Assembly (NCBI RefSeq): GCF_014651695.1 | Contig: NZ_BMXJ01000009.1 | Location: 220,571-259,025, forward strand | Length of the DNA stretch: 38,455 bases | Direction of reading: 5' to 3' | Source of the DNA: Nocardiopsis terrae | GTDB lineage: Bacteria > Actinomycetota > Actinomycetes > Streptosporangiales > Streptosporangiaceae | Shown here: in pieces, positions 17,928 to 24,832 of the stretch | Layout: every line of letters begins with the position of its first letter | Numbering within the stretch: the stretch's first letter is position 1 | Program-made: the position numbers and the translations under genes | Notes under the pieces: generated by a model | What the model was told of the DNA's origin: nothing | What the model saw: the letters and a program-made list of their open reading frames with translations, nothing else | The model's database searches: none

Positions 17928-18770
17928 ATGGCGGCCGACAGCCGGTACAGCCCCAGCGCCAGAAGGCGCCGACTGTCCGCTCTGCTCCGACGCATGCGCG
18001 AGGATCGCAACCTCAAGATCGAGAGCGTGAACAAGCAGCTGGGCTGGTCCAGCGGCAAGCTCTCGCGCATGGAGCGCAACGAGTGGAAGCTCCCGAGCGT
18101 CCGCGACATGAAGGACCTCGCCGAGGTCTACGACCTACCCGACGAGATGCGCGACGCCATCGTGTCTCTGGCAAGTGAGTCACGCCTGCGAGGCTGGTGG
18201 ATCGACTTCAAGGACGTTCTCAGAGGCGGCCTGGCTGACTTCGAAACCGGCGCCTCGATGATCCGCACCTACGAAGCCTTGCTGATCCCTGGGCTATTCC
18301 AAACTCCCGAGTACGCTGCTGCGGTACTACGGGGTAGTCGAGTGCTGAGCGATGACGACATCGAGCGCAAGGTGGCGGGTCGACTCAAGAGGCAGGAGAT
18401 CCTCGCTGCAGAGGCCGCTCCGAGCGTGTGGGCGGTGATCGATGAGGCGGCGCTGCGCAAGCGAGTCGGCGGACCCAAGGTGATGGCGGACCAGATCCGG
18501 CATCTCATCGCCATCGCCGAGCGGCCGAACATCGATATTCAGGTGCTCCGAGACGAAGCTGGTTCCCACGCCGCGATGGAGGGGGCCTTCATGATCTTGG
18601 ACTTCCCCGACCCGGCAGATCTGCCCCTGGTGTACATAGAGGCCGCGACCGAGGACCTGTACCTGGAACAGCCCGAGGCCATCCAAAACTACGTCGGCAT
18701 CTTCGGCCACATCTGCGGCTCGGCAGAGTCGCCCGAAGCCTCGCTCCGGTACTTGGAATCACTCATCTAG
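17928..18770 (+). CDS. XRE regulator with DUF5753 domain
   Basis: 280 residues from ATG 17928, with AGGAGGTGA upstream. The HTH occupies about 10-65 (LSALLRRMREDRNLKIESVN, then GWSSGKLSRMERNEW). The rest is a DUF5753 domain beginning near 90, with SMIRTYEALLIPGLFQTPEYA, typical of actinomycete WhiJ-like regulators. These are commonly paired with a small DUF397 protein, as here (next gene 11 bp downstream). The pairs affect development or secondary metabolism in Streptomyces and are found in many copies per genome. Codon use is less GC-extreme than in the flanking operons. A TATGAT at 17900 could be its -10 box. Confidence 0.9.
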   Translation: MAADSRYSPSARRRRLSALLRRMREDRNLKIESVNKQLGWSSGKLSRMERNEWKLPSVRDMKDLAEVYDLPDEMRDAIVSLASESRLRGWWIDFKDVLRGGLADFETGASMIRTYEALLIPGLFQTPEYAAAVLRGSRVLSDDDIERKVAGRLKRQEILAAEAAPSVWAVIDEAALRKRVGGPKVMADQIRHLIAIAERPNIDIQVLRDEAGSHAAMEGAFMILDFPDPADLPLVYIEAATEDLYLEQPEAIQNYVGIFGHICGSAESPEASLRYLESLI

Positions 18771-18781
18771 CAAGGACTCCC

Positions 18782-18973
18782 ATGCGTTCATCCAACGACC
18801 TGCACTTCCGGAAGTCGTCTTACAGCGGCCGGGGCGACAACTGCGTCGAAGTCGCTAACCTTCCTGCCGGTGCGGCCGTGCGCGACACCCAGAACAGGGA
18901 CCTCGGGCACCTCAGCTTCGCTGGAGCAGCATGGACCGCCGCTCTCAGCACCATCCGTACCGACCAGGTCTGA
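18782..18973 (+). CDS. DUF397 small protein
   Basis: 63 residues with the family signature FRKSSYSGRGDNCVEVANLP, then VRDTQNRDLGHLSF and W..AL. An AAGGA site lies before ATG 18782. DUF397 proteins travel with XRE-DUF5753 regulators and are thought to modulate them, possibly in a toxin-antitoxin-like balance. It is the second gene of the pair and is followed by a hairpin at 18990-19022. Confidence 0.9.
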   Translation: MRSSNDLHFRKSSYSGRGDNCVEVANLPAGAAVRDTQNRDLGHLSFAGAAWTAALSTIRTDQV

Positions 18974-18989
18974 GTTCTCCAGACCGAAC

Positions 18990-19022
18990 ACGCCCCCGGC
19001 CACTGTGACTGACCGGGGGCGT
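18990..19022 (+). terminator. Hairpin after the DUF397 gene
   Basis: ACGCCCCCGG (18990-18999) pairs with CCGGGGGCGT (19013-19022). Its loop and stem resemble the hairpin at 20191-20225 closely (both contain CCCCCGGCCACTG and GACCGGGGGCG). Confidence 0.65.
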
Positions 19023-19142
19023 CGATGTTCGTGGGGCAGCCCGACACCGAAGCTGATCGAGTGCGGTGGCATCCGGCACGAGAGCGCCCTCGACACCTAG
19101 AGGGCGCTAACGCTGAGAGCCAGACATCCGCCGGGGGCGAGC

Positions 19143-19247
19143 AGCAGGAAGAGGGCGACGCCCCGAGACCTGGCCGAACCACGCGTGGTAAACGGCCACC
19201 ATGAGAACTGCGCCGCGCGCAGGCCGTCGATCTCCTACCGGCGACCG
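19143..19247 (-). pseudogene. Remnant of an acyltransferase gene
   Basis: Read on the minus strand this resembles the region of the intact acyltransferase that encodes HRQEIDGLRAVAVLLVAVYH and then VWFGRVSGG. The remnant keeps EIDGLRA, then VAVYHAWFGQVSG after a shift of frame, and has TAG where the intact gene has the Gln codon before EIDG. DNA similarity to 17060-17165 is visible by eye (for example GAGATCGACGGCCT and GTGGCCGT.TACCACG). It is about 100 bp long with no recognisable continuation. It is therefore a decayed copy on the same strand, 2 kb from the intact gene, with the frameshifted gene and the XRE/DUF397 pair between them. Confidence 0.6.
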
Positions 19248-19362
19248 CTACGGAGACCGGAACGCGCGGGGGTACTGGTGTTTGTCACGGAGACCCCATG
19301 CTTTCAGCAAGCGCAATAGGGGGGCTAAAGTTCTGGTGGAGTACCCGAAGTGAGGATTCGCC

Positions 19363-20178
19363 TTGGACGCAAGGACATTGCATGACATCGCAGCCGTACC
19401 GGACCCCCTAGACAGAGCCCGCGCGGCTTCCGCCGCCATGACCAGCTTGCAAGGCCAGAGCGTCGAACTTTCCCGCATCCGCAGGGGAGCCATCATCGAG
19501 GCGCAACAGAGTGGAACGCGCCAAGAGGACATCGCCCGTCACCTGGGTGTATCCCCCGGCCGCGTGTCCCAGATGAAGAAGGCGGGCGGCGAAGAACCTG
19601 CCCACAAAGCCCCGACCGGCCCTCTCGGACCGCAACCGCGGGTGCTCGTCCAGCGAGCGCTACCGACCCCGCCGAGCACCCGCGGTTCCAAGTCGCTCTA
19701 CCTGACCGAGGCCGGGCAGCAGGGGCTCACCCCTGAGCGGAAAATGCTGTTCGTCGGCCAGGAGCCCGCGAACGAACACGTCGCCCAGGGCCTACAGGTC
19801 GCGCCGGGAGCTCCGATCATCGCCCGACGCAAGATGTTCTGGGCGAACAGCGTGCCGGTCAGGATCTCGACCTCGTACTTCCGCCTGGATGTCGGCGAGA
19901 ACACCCGGCTCGATGGCGAGGGGTTCGTTCTCCCCACACTCCAGGCAGCCATCGAGGACCTCGGGTACCGCTTCGGCCATGCCGTGGAAACCCTGACCGC
20001 GCGCCCCGCCACCCCCTACGAAGCCGACCTCCTGGAGATCCCCGGCGAGTGGGTCGTCCAGGTGCTCCGGATCAGCTACTCCACCGAGGACACCCCGATC
20101 CACGCGCTGGAGACGATCTGCGCCGCATCTCGACACACCTTCTCCATCGGCCAGGCAGTCGGCAGCGACCAGTTCTGA
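19363..20178 (+). CDS. HTH-UTRA regulator with sigma-like HTH
   Basis: 271 residues from TTG 19363 (GAGG upstream). The N-terminal 75 or so residues hold a sigma-70 region-4-like helix-turn-helix (GTRQEDIARHLGVSPGRVSQMKKAG), not the usual GntR winged helix. The C-terminal part (from about 120) is a UTRA ligand domain: EPANEHVAQGLQVAPGAPII, RRKMFWANSVPVRISTSYF and a closing IHALETICAASRHTFSI. UTRA domains sense small molecules in GntR/HutC regulators. This combination occurs in actinomycetes, often near variable loci. It stands alone between two similar hairpins, so it may be a mobile single-gene cassette. The ligand is unknown. Confidence 0.8.
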   Translation: MDARTLHDIAAVPDPLDRARAASAAMTSLQGQSVELSRIRRGAIIEAQQSGTRQEDIARHLGVSPGRVSQMKKAGGEEPAHKAPTGPLGPQPRVLVQRALPTPPSTRGSKSLYLTEAGQQGLTPERKMLFVGQEPANEHVAQGLQVAPGAPIIARRKMFWANSVPVRISTSYFRLDVGENTRLDGEGFVLPTLQAAIEDLGYRFGHAVETLTARPATPYEADLLEIPGEWVVQVLRISYSTEDTPIHALETICAASRHTFSIGQAVGSDQF

Positions 20179-20190
20179 GCCCACCGAACC

Positions 20191-20225
20191 GCCAGCGCCC
20201 CCGGCCACTGACCGGGGGCGCTGGC
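20191..20225 (+). terminator. Hairpin after the HTH-UTRA gene
   Basis: GCCAGCGCCCCCGG (20191-20204) pairs with CCGGGGGCGCTGGC (20212-20225) around a 7-nt loop. This is a perfect 14-bp stem, 13 bp after the stop. Confidence 0.75.
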
Positions 20226-20375
20226 GCTCATGAGGCCGCCCACTCCCGAATCTGCGAAAGAGCCTCACTGAGCGACGGGAAGAGCCGCCAAAGCTGTCGC
20301 ACACGCCTGCTCCGGATACCCAGCATCGGCCAGGTCCAAGGCACCGAACCCCTACCCCCCGTGAACCCCTGCACC

Positions 20376-20441
20376 CCCCGTGATCTTGCTACCAGGGGCA
20401 AGTTCGGCGCCGAAATCGCCCCTGGTAGCAAGATCACGGGG
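20376..20441. repeat. 66-bp near-perfect palindrome (REP-like)
   Basis: The arms run CCCCGTGATCTTGCTACCAG...TTCGGC and the reverse, centred between 20408 and 20409, with only two mismatched pairs near the middle. It lies between the convergent HTH-UTRA and SUFU genes. One arm recurs at 38352-38387 with only a few changes, so it is a dispersed element and not only a terminator. It could form a long cruciform or a bidirectional terminator. Confidence 0.8.
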
Positions 20442-20470
20442 AAAGAGGGGCGGGGAGCCAACGGGGAACG

Positions 20471-21073
20471 CTAGAGCCGGATGGGCTCGCGCCTGGGGTC
20501 GGTGAGCATCCTCGGATCGCGGTCGCGCAGCAGTGCCACGATCGGGGCGACCGTGTCGGCCTCCTGGGCGTACTCGCCCTCCTCCGACATGAGTCCCACG
20601 ACCTGGAAGAACAGCACCAGACCGTTGTCGGTGTCCAGGATGCGCATGTCCGCGTCGGGGACGATCGCGAGCGAGGTCATGTCCCCGTTGGCGGCCTCGC
20701 CGCCCAGCGGGGACGGGGTGATGATCCAGTGGCCGACGTCGAGCTGCACACCGGCGACGTACTGCCGGGAGAGGGCGTGCAGGACGCGGAGGATCCACGC
20801 GGGCACGGTCTCGTCGCCGTCCTCGCGCGGGATACGGCAGGTGAACTCGAACCCGGCCCCGGAGACGCGCTTCTCCTCGCTGGTCTTCTCCCCCAGTTCG
20901 GTGAGACCGAAGGTGACGAGCAGCCAGTACCCCTCCATCGGGTAGGCGAGCACACCGTCGATCCCCTGCTCGGACTCGCCGGCGGGGAACTGGACGGTCA
21001 GCGGCTGCACGTCCGGGTGGTGCTGCGCCCAGCCCTCGTAGATCTGGGTGAGTCCGGGCAGCAGTTCCAGCAT
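20471..21073 (-). CDS. Suppressor-of-fused (SUFU) domain protein
   Basis: 200 residues from ATG 21073 (the longer frame adds unconserved sequence). Features are LPGLTQIYEGWAQHHPDVQP, DGVLAYPMEGYWLLVTFGLTELGEK, GFEFTCRIPR, and a C-terminal strand-rich part with DADMRILDTDNGLVLFFQVVG. This is the bacterial SUFU-like domain, found in immunity proteins of polymorphic toxin systems and in stand-alone housekeeping-like proteins. No toxin gene is adjacent, so an immunity role is not supported here. It ends just beside the 66-bp palindrome and is divergent from the aldo/keto reductase. Confidence 0.85.
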   Translation of the reverse strand: MLELLPGLTQIYEGWAQHHPDVQPLTVQFPAGESEQGIDGVLAYPMEGYWLLVTFGLTELGEKTSEEKRVSGAGFEFTCRIPREDGDETVPAWILRVLHALSRQYVAGVQLDVGHWIITPSPLGGEAANGDMTSLAIVPDADMRILDTDNGLVLFFQVVGLMSEEGEYAQEADTVAPIVALLRDRDPRMLTDPRREPIRL

Positions 21074-21267
21074 CGTGCGCGCTCCAGGTTCGGGGTCGGT
21101 GCACCTCAGAGGATATGCGGCCGCCGGGCACCGGACCGCCGGTCCCTTCTCCCGGATCCGGGGCACCGCGTCCCTTGTTTCGGGTGGGGGTGAAGTGGTG
21201 AGGGATACAGGTCCGGGAGGTCGAGGAGCACAGGGACGCCCGGGACCACAGGAACAGGGGAACGGCC

Positions 21268-22101
21268 ATGAGACACCTGCGACTACCGTCCGGCGGGGAG
21301 CTGCCGGTGCTGGGGCAGGGCACCTGGGGCATGGGCGAGGACCCCTCCGCCCACGCGGCGGAGGTGACGGCGCTGCGGCACGGGCTCGACCTCGGGACGG
21401 GGCTGATCGACACCGCCGAGATGTACGGTTCCGGCGGTGCGGAGCGGGTGGTGGGGGCGGCGATCGAGGGGCGCCGCGACGAGGTGTTCCTGGTCAGCAA
21501 GGTCCTGCCGCACCACGCCGACCGGGCGGGGACCGTCAGGGCCTGTGAACAGAGCCTGCGCCGGCTGGGCACCGACCGCATCGACCTGTACCTGCTGCAC
21601 TGGCGGGGCGGGGTACCGCTGGAGCAGACGCTGGAGGCCTTCACCGAGCTGTGGGAGTCGGGGAAGATCGGGGAGTTCGGGGTGAGCAACCTCGACACCG
21701 ACGACATGCGCGAACTCCGTTCGCTGGCGGGCGGTGAGGCCTGCGCGACCGACCAGGTCCTCTACAACCTCTCCCGGCGCGGCCCCGAGTACGAGCTCCT
21801 GCCGTGGTGCCGCGACCACGGGATACCGGTGATGGCCTACTCCCCGATCGAGCAGGGGCGGCTGCTGGACGACCCGGTGCTGCGGCGCGTAGCCGAGGAC
21901 CACGGCGCCTCCCCCGCGCGGGTCGCCGTCGCCTGGGTCCTCGCGGGCGGGGGCCTGTGCGCGATACCCAAGGCCACGAAGCTCGCGCACGTCGAGGAGA
22001 ACCGTGCCGCCCTGGACCTGCGTCTGACCGAGGAGGACCTGCGGGTGTTGAACGAGCGGTTTCCCCCGCCGGAGGGGCGCACCCCGCTCGAACTGCTCTG
22101 A
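21268..22101 (+). CDS. Aldo/keto reductase
   Basis: 277 residues from ATG 21268 (GGGGAA upstream). It is a TIM-barrel aldo/keto reductase with the catalytic tetrad Asp48, Tyr53, Lys78 and His111 (LIDTAEMYGSG, FLVSKVL, DLYLLHW). The NADPH-binding end is CAIPKATKLAHVEEN. It catalyses NADPH-dependent carbonyl reduction; the substrate is unknown. It lies 246 bp before the first thiopeptide precursor on the same strand. Nothing in the predicted pathway needs a reductase of this type, so membership of the cluster is doubtful. Confidence 0.9.
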   Translation: MRHLRLPSGGELPVLGQGTWGMGEDPSAHAAEVTALRHGLDLGTGLIDTAEMYGSGGAERVVGAAIEGRRDEVFLVSKVLPHHADRAGTVRACEQSLRRLGTDRIDLYLLHWRGGVPLEQTLEAFTELWESGKIGEFGVSNLDTDDMRELRSLAGGEACATDQVLYNLSRRGPEYELLPWCRDHGIPVMAYSPIEQGRLLDDPVLRRVAEDHGASPARVAVAWVLAGGGLCAIPKATKLAHVEENRAALDLRLTEEDLRVLNERFPPPEGRTPLELL

Positions 22102-22270
22102 CCCGGGTTCGAGAAAGGCCGAAAACGTCGGACCGATTCAGGAACGGACGCCTTTCCCGGTCGGCACCGGGCCCCTTCCGGAACCGGGGTCCACTCCGGT
22201 TCACGCTCTCCCCCGTGACGCGTGGGAGAACCCGGGGCCACACCCGGGAAAAGGATCAATACAACCTCTA

Positions 22271-22284
22271 TCGACCTGGGTCGA
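22271..22284. promoter_or_regulatory. Palindrome upstream of the precursor gene
   Basis: TCGACC TG GGTCGA is a perfect palindrome with a 2-bp centre, 64 bp before the first precursor start, within the presumed promoter region. It may be an operator for a regulator outside the cluster, since no regulatory gene lies inside it. Clear -10/-35 boxes are not seen. Confidence 0.3.
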
Positions 22285-22347
22285 CTCCGTGTTACTTTCT
22301 TTCCCGCCCGGGGGATCAGCACGGAAGATACGAACGAAGAGGCCACA

Positions 22348-22530
22348 ATGCCCCATTCGACGGCGCCAGCGATCGACCTGCCCGACCTCGACTTCGACGA
22401 CATGGAGGTGATGAGCGTCCGCGAGGCGGTCGCCGTCCCCGAGACCGGAGCCACCAGCGGTTCCAGCTCCTGCACCTCCACCTCGTGCTGCGGCTCCAGC
22501 AGCTGCTGCTCCGGCGGATCCTGCGGCTGA
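22348..22530 (+). CDS. Thiopeptide precursor peptide 1
   Basis: 60 residues from ATG 22348 (GAAGAGG upstream). The leader is acidic and hydrophobic (IDLPDLDFDDMEVMSVREAV, then AVPETGATSG), as in thiopeptide leaders recognised by an RRE domain. The last 20 residues are SCTSTSCCGSSSCCSGGSCG (41-60), preceded by two more Ser. If the core starts at Ser41, Ser52 is position 12 and is followed by Cys-Cys. As I recall the lactazole precursor, it has the same Ser1/Ser10-Ser11-Ser12-Cys13 spacing. Cys, Ser and Thr are targets for azoles, Dha and Dhb, and Dha1 and Dha12 are the predicted pyridine partners. Core length and ring size need mass data. It heads the cluster and is followed by a stem-loop. 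Confidence 0.88.
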   Translation: MPHSTAPAIDLPDLDFDDMEVMSVREAVAVPETGATSGSSSCTSTSCCGSSSCCSGGSCG

Positions 22531-22554
22531 CGGCGGGATCTTCGGGCCCCGCCG
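22531..22554 (+). terminator. Stem-loop directly after precursor 1
   Basis: CGGCGGG (22531-22537) pairs with CCCGCCG (22548-22554), starting at the base after the stop codon. It is probably a mRNA 3'-end or stability element for the precursor message. Confidence 0.4.
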
Positions 22555-22612
22555 CCCCCAGCGCCGAAAGCAGGACGCTTCCCCCCAGCCACCGTCCCCA
22601 AACCCCCCGAAC

Positions 22613-22651
22613 GGAATTCACGCCGCGTCTTCGGACCGAAACGTGAATTCC
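22613..22651. repeat. Inverted repeat between the two precursor genes
   Basis: GGAATTCACG (22613-22622) and CGTGAATTCC (22642-22651) are perfect inverted copies with a 19-bp spacer, in a stretch less GC-rich than its surroundings. A further GAATTC lies about 20 bp downstream (near 22670). It could be an operator or part of an internal promoter for precursor 2. Confidence 0.35.
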
Positions 22652-22713
22652 TCCCGGGTGCACTCGAGAATTCAGCACCCGAATCCCCTGAAAAACCCAG
22701 AAGAAGGTGCCCG

Positions 22714-22896
22714 ATGGCGATCCAGGAATCCCCCGCGATCGAACTCCCCGACCTCGACTTCGACGACATGGAGGTGATGAGCGTCCGCGAGGCGGTCGCC
22801 GTCCCCGAGACCGGAGCCACCAGCGGTTCCAGCTCCTGCACCTCCACCTCGTGCTGCGGCTCCAGCAGCTGCTGCTCGTCGGGTTCGTGCGGCTGA
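22714..22896 (+). CDS. Thiopeptide precursor peptide 2
   Basis: 60 residues from ATG 22714 (AGAAGAAGG upstream). Apart from the first 7 or so residues (MAIQESPAIE versus MPHSTAPAID) the leader is identical to precursor 1. The core differs only near the end: SCTSTSCCGSSSCCSSGSCG, a Ser in place of the first Gly of the GG pair. DNA from 22747 to 22877 is identical to 22381-22511, base for base over 131 nt, which indicates a recent duplication. The variable position is outside the predicted ring (residue 16 of the core), so the two products should share a ring and differ in the tail. A strong hairpin follows before the exporter genes. Confidence 0.88.
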   Translation: MAIQESPAIELPDLDFDDMEVMSVREAVAVPETGATSGSSSCTSTSCCGSSSCCSSGSCG

Positions 22897-22906
22897 CCCG
22901 CTGACC

Positions 22907-22936
22907 GGGGGCGGCCCTCTCGCCGGGGCCGCCCCC
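22907..22936 (+). terminator. Attenuator-like hairpin after precursor 2
   Basis: GGGGGCGGCCC (22907-22917) pairs with GGGCCGCCCCC (22926-22936): 11 perfect GC-rich base pairs, 8-nt loop. It lies between precursor 2 and the ABC ATPase (start 22977). Such a partial terminator would keep precursor mRNA in excess of enzyme mRNA, a common layout in RiPP operons. Confidence 0.6.
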
Positions 22937-22976
22937 ACTCCCCGACCCCCCAGCACACGCACCACGAGGGCCGCAC

Positions 22977-23954
22977 GTGTACGCGATCAACGCCACGGAC
23001 ATCACCAAGGACTACGGGAAGGGAGAGGTGCTGCACGGCATCTCCTACCAAGTGCCCACCGGACGGATCGCCGCACTGCTCGGCCCCAACGGGGCGGGCA
23101 AGACGACGCTGATCGAGATCCTGGAGGGACACCGGGGACGCACCTCGGGACGGGTCGAGGTGCTCGGGCTCGACCCCGGCAACCGCCGCGACTTCGCCGA
23201 ACTCCGCACCCGCATGAGTGTGGTCCTGCAACAGACCATGCTGGAGCCGAACCTCTCGGTGCGCGACATCCTGCGCCGCCACGCCTCCTACTACCCGGAC
23301 CCGCTCGGTGTCGGCGAGGTCCTCGAACAGGTGGAGCTCACCGAGAAGCGGTCCGCCCTGGTCAAGTCGCTCTCCGGCGGCCAGCGCCGCCGCCTGGACC
23401 TGGCGCTGGCACTCACCGGGCGGCCGGAGCTGCTCTTCCTGGACGAGCCCACCACGGGGCTGGACCCCGTCTCGCGCCGCCGGATCCGCGCCCTGGTGGC
23501 GGGGCTGCGCGACAGCGGCACGACCGTGGTCCTGACCTCTCACGACCTCACCGAGGTCCAGGAACTCGCCGACCGCGTGGACGTCATCCGCGACGGGGAC
23601 TTCATCGCCTCCGGCACCCCGGACGAGCTCGTGCGCGGTTCGGCGGCGTTCACCGTGGTGGAGTTCGCCGAACCCGAGGGGGTCGGCGGACGCCTGCCCG
23701 AGGGGGCGGAGCTGGTCAACGGGCGCGTGCGCATCCTCACCGACGACCAGGACTCCGTGGTCGAACGCGTGCGGTCGTGGGCCGAGGACGAGGGGACGCG
23801 GATCACCGGCCTGACGATCGTGCCGCCCACCCTGGACGACGCCTACGTGGCCATGATCGAGAACGGTTCCGGCGGCCGCGCCCCGGGAGCACACGGAACA
23901 GGGAAGAGCGGTGCCGCGGAGAACGGCGCGCTGGGAGCGGGGAAGAGCGAATGA
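22977..23954 (+). CDS. ABC transporter ATPase of the thiopeptide cluster
   Basis: 325 residues from GTG 22977. Walker A is GPNGAGKTT (36-44), the signature is LSGGQRRRLDLALAL, Walker B is LLFLDEPTTGLD, and the H-loop is TSHD. It belongs to the DrrA/CcmA-like group that works with ABC-2 permeases. The next gene, overlapping by ATGA, is that permease. The pair probably exports the mature peptide and gives the producer self-protection; no other immunity gene is seen in the cluster. The C-terminal 35 residues are Gly/Ser/Ala-rich and probably disordered. Confidence 0.92.
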   Translation: MYAINATDITKDYGKGEVLHGISYQVPTGRIAALLGPNGAGKTTLIEILEGHRGRTSGRVEVLGLDPGNRRDFAELRTRMSVVLQQTMLEPNLSVRDILRRHASYYPDPLGVGEVLEQVELTEKRSALVKSLSGGQRRRLDLALALTGRPELLFLDEPTTGLDPVSRRRIRALVAGLRDSGTTVVLTSHDLTEVQELADRVDVIRDGDFIASGTPDELVRGSAAFTVVEFAEPEGVGGRLPEGAELVNGRVRILTDDQDSVVERVRSWAEDEGTRITGLTIVPPTLDDAYVAMIENGSGGRAPGAHGTGKSGAAENGALGAGKSE

Positions 23955-24832
23955 GCACCACCGGAACCGGCCCCGGGGCGGCCCGCCGCGCGCCGCGCAC
24001 CCGACGTCCGAGCAGTTTCCGGCTGCACGTGGACGGTGAGATCAAGGAGTTCTGGCGCTCCCCCATCACCCTGGCGTTCATCGTGCTCATGCCGGTGATG
24101 TTCTACGTGGGGTTCGGGTTGGCGTTCCGCTCCCAGGCGGACGAGGTCCGGCTCGTGGGCGAACACGGGATCACGCAGGCCAACCTGAGCTTCGGCGGCA
24201 TCCTGGGCTTCGCGCTGATGTCCGTCGCCTTCGCCAACGTCGCGATCGGCCTGGCGATCCGCCGCCACCACGGACTGTTCAAGCGCTTCCGGACCACCCC
24301 GGTCAGCCCCGCGACGGTGATGGGCGCCTACCTGGTGAACACCCTGCTCACCGCGGTGATCGTGCTGGGCGTGGTGACCGCGATCGGCCTGTTCGGCATG
24401 GGGGTGACCGTCGACCCGGCGCGTCTGCCCGCACTGCTGGCGGCGCTGCTGCTCGGCTTCGTGTGCATGGCGCCGCTGGGCGCGGCCGCCTCCCTGCTGC
24501 CGCCGAACGCCGACGCCGCCGTGCCCATGGTCAACGGCATCTTCTTCCCGGCCGCTTTCCTGGCGGGCGGGTTCATCGTCCTACCGTTGGGGGACGCGGT
24601 GAGCGCGGTGACGGACCTGCTTCCGGGCCGACCGCTCACCGTCCTCATCCAGGGCGCCCTCTCCGAGTCCGGTCCCGTGTGGGACTGGCCGTCGGTGTGG
24701 TTGCTGTTGGCCTGGTCGCTGCTGGGGACCGTGGTGGCCCTGCGCTGGTTCCGGTGGGCCTCGGAGCGGGAGCCGCGCGGGTTCGGCTCCGCCAGGAACC
24801 GGCGCCGGGACTCCGAGGGGGCGCAGGGTTGA
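23951..24832 (+). CDS. ABC-2 type permease of the thiopeptide cluster
   Basis: 293 residues from ATG 23951, overlapping the ATPase gene by ATGA. Six hydrophobic segments are visible, including LAFIVLMPVMFYVGFGLAF, ILGFALMSVAFANVAIGLAI, LVNTLLTAVIVLGVVTAIGL, LLAALLLGFVCMAPLGAAAS, a stretch around GIFFPAAFLAGGFIVLPLG and a last one near the C-terminus. The cytoplasmic motif HGLFKRFRTTPVSP is typical of ABC-2 permeases. It pairs with the upstream ATPase for export. Its stop overlaps the TTG start of the LanB-like gene. Confidence 0.9.
   Translation: MSTTGTGPGAARRAPRTRRPSSFRLHVDGEIKEFWRSPITLAFIVLMPVMFYVGFGLAFRSQADEVRLVGEHGITQANLSFGGILGFALMSVAFANVAIGLAIRRHHGLFKRFRTTPVSPATVMGAYLVNTLLTAVIVLGVVTAIGLFGMGVTVDPARLPALLAALLLGFVCMAPLGAAASLLPPNADAAVPMVNGIFFPAAFLAGGFIVLPLGDAVSAVTDLLPGRPLTVLIQGALSESGPVWDWPSVWLLLAWSLLGTVVALRWFRWASEREPRGFGSARNRRRDSEGAQG

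Larger units (their letters stand above)
18974..19362. other. 389-bp intergenic region with hairpin and gene remnant
   Basis: The gap holds the hairpin at 18990-19022 and, at 19143-19247, a degraded copy of the 5' part of an acyltransferase gene. I see no intact gene in it. The promoter of the HTH-UTRA gene must lie in the last 100 bp. Confidence 0.6.

Noticed and set aside
20471..21073. SUFU-domain protein as an immunity gene of a polymorphic toxin system
   Set aside because: No toxin or secretion gene is adjacent, so the domain alone does not support this.
21268..22101. Aldo/keto reductase as a thiopeptide tailoring enzyme
   Set aside because: It is separated by 246 bp with a probable promoter between, and no reduction step is needed in the inferred pathway; kept as a neighbour only.
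24463..24828. Extension of the LanB-like gene upstream into the permease gene
   Set aside because: This part is out of phase with a well-supported membrane protein and is Arg/Gly-rich; TTG 24829 at the overlap is the natural start.
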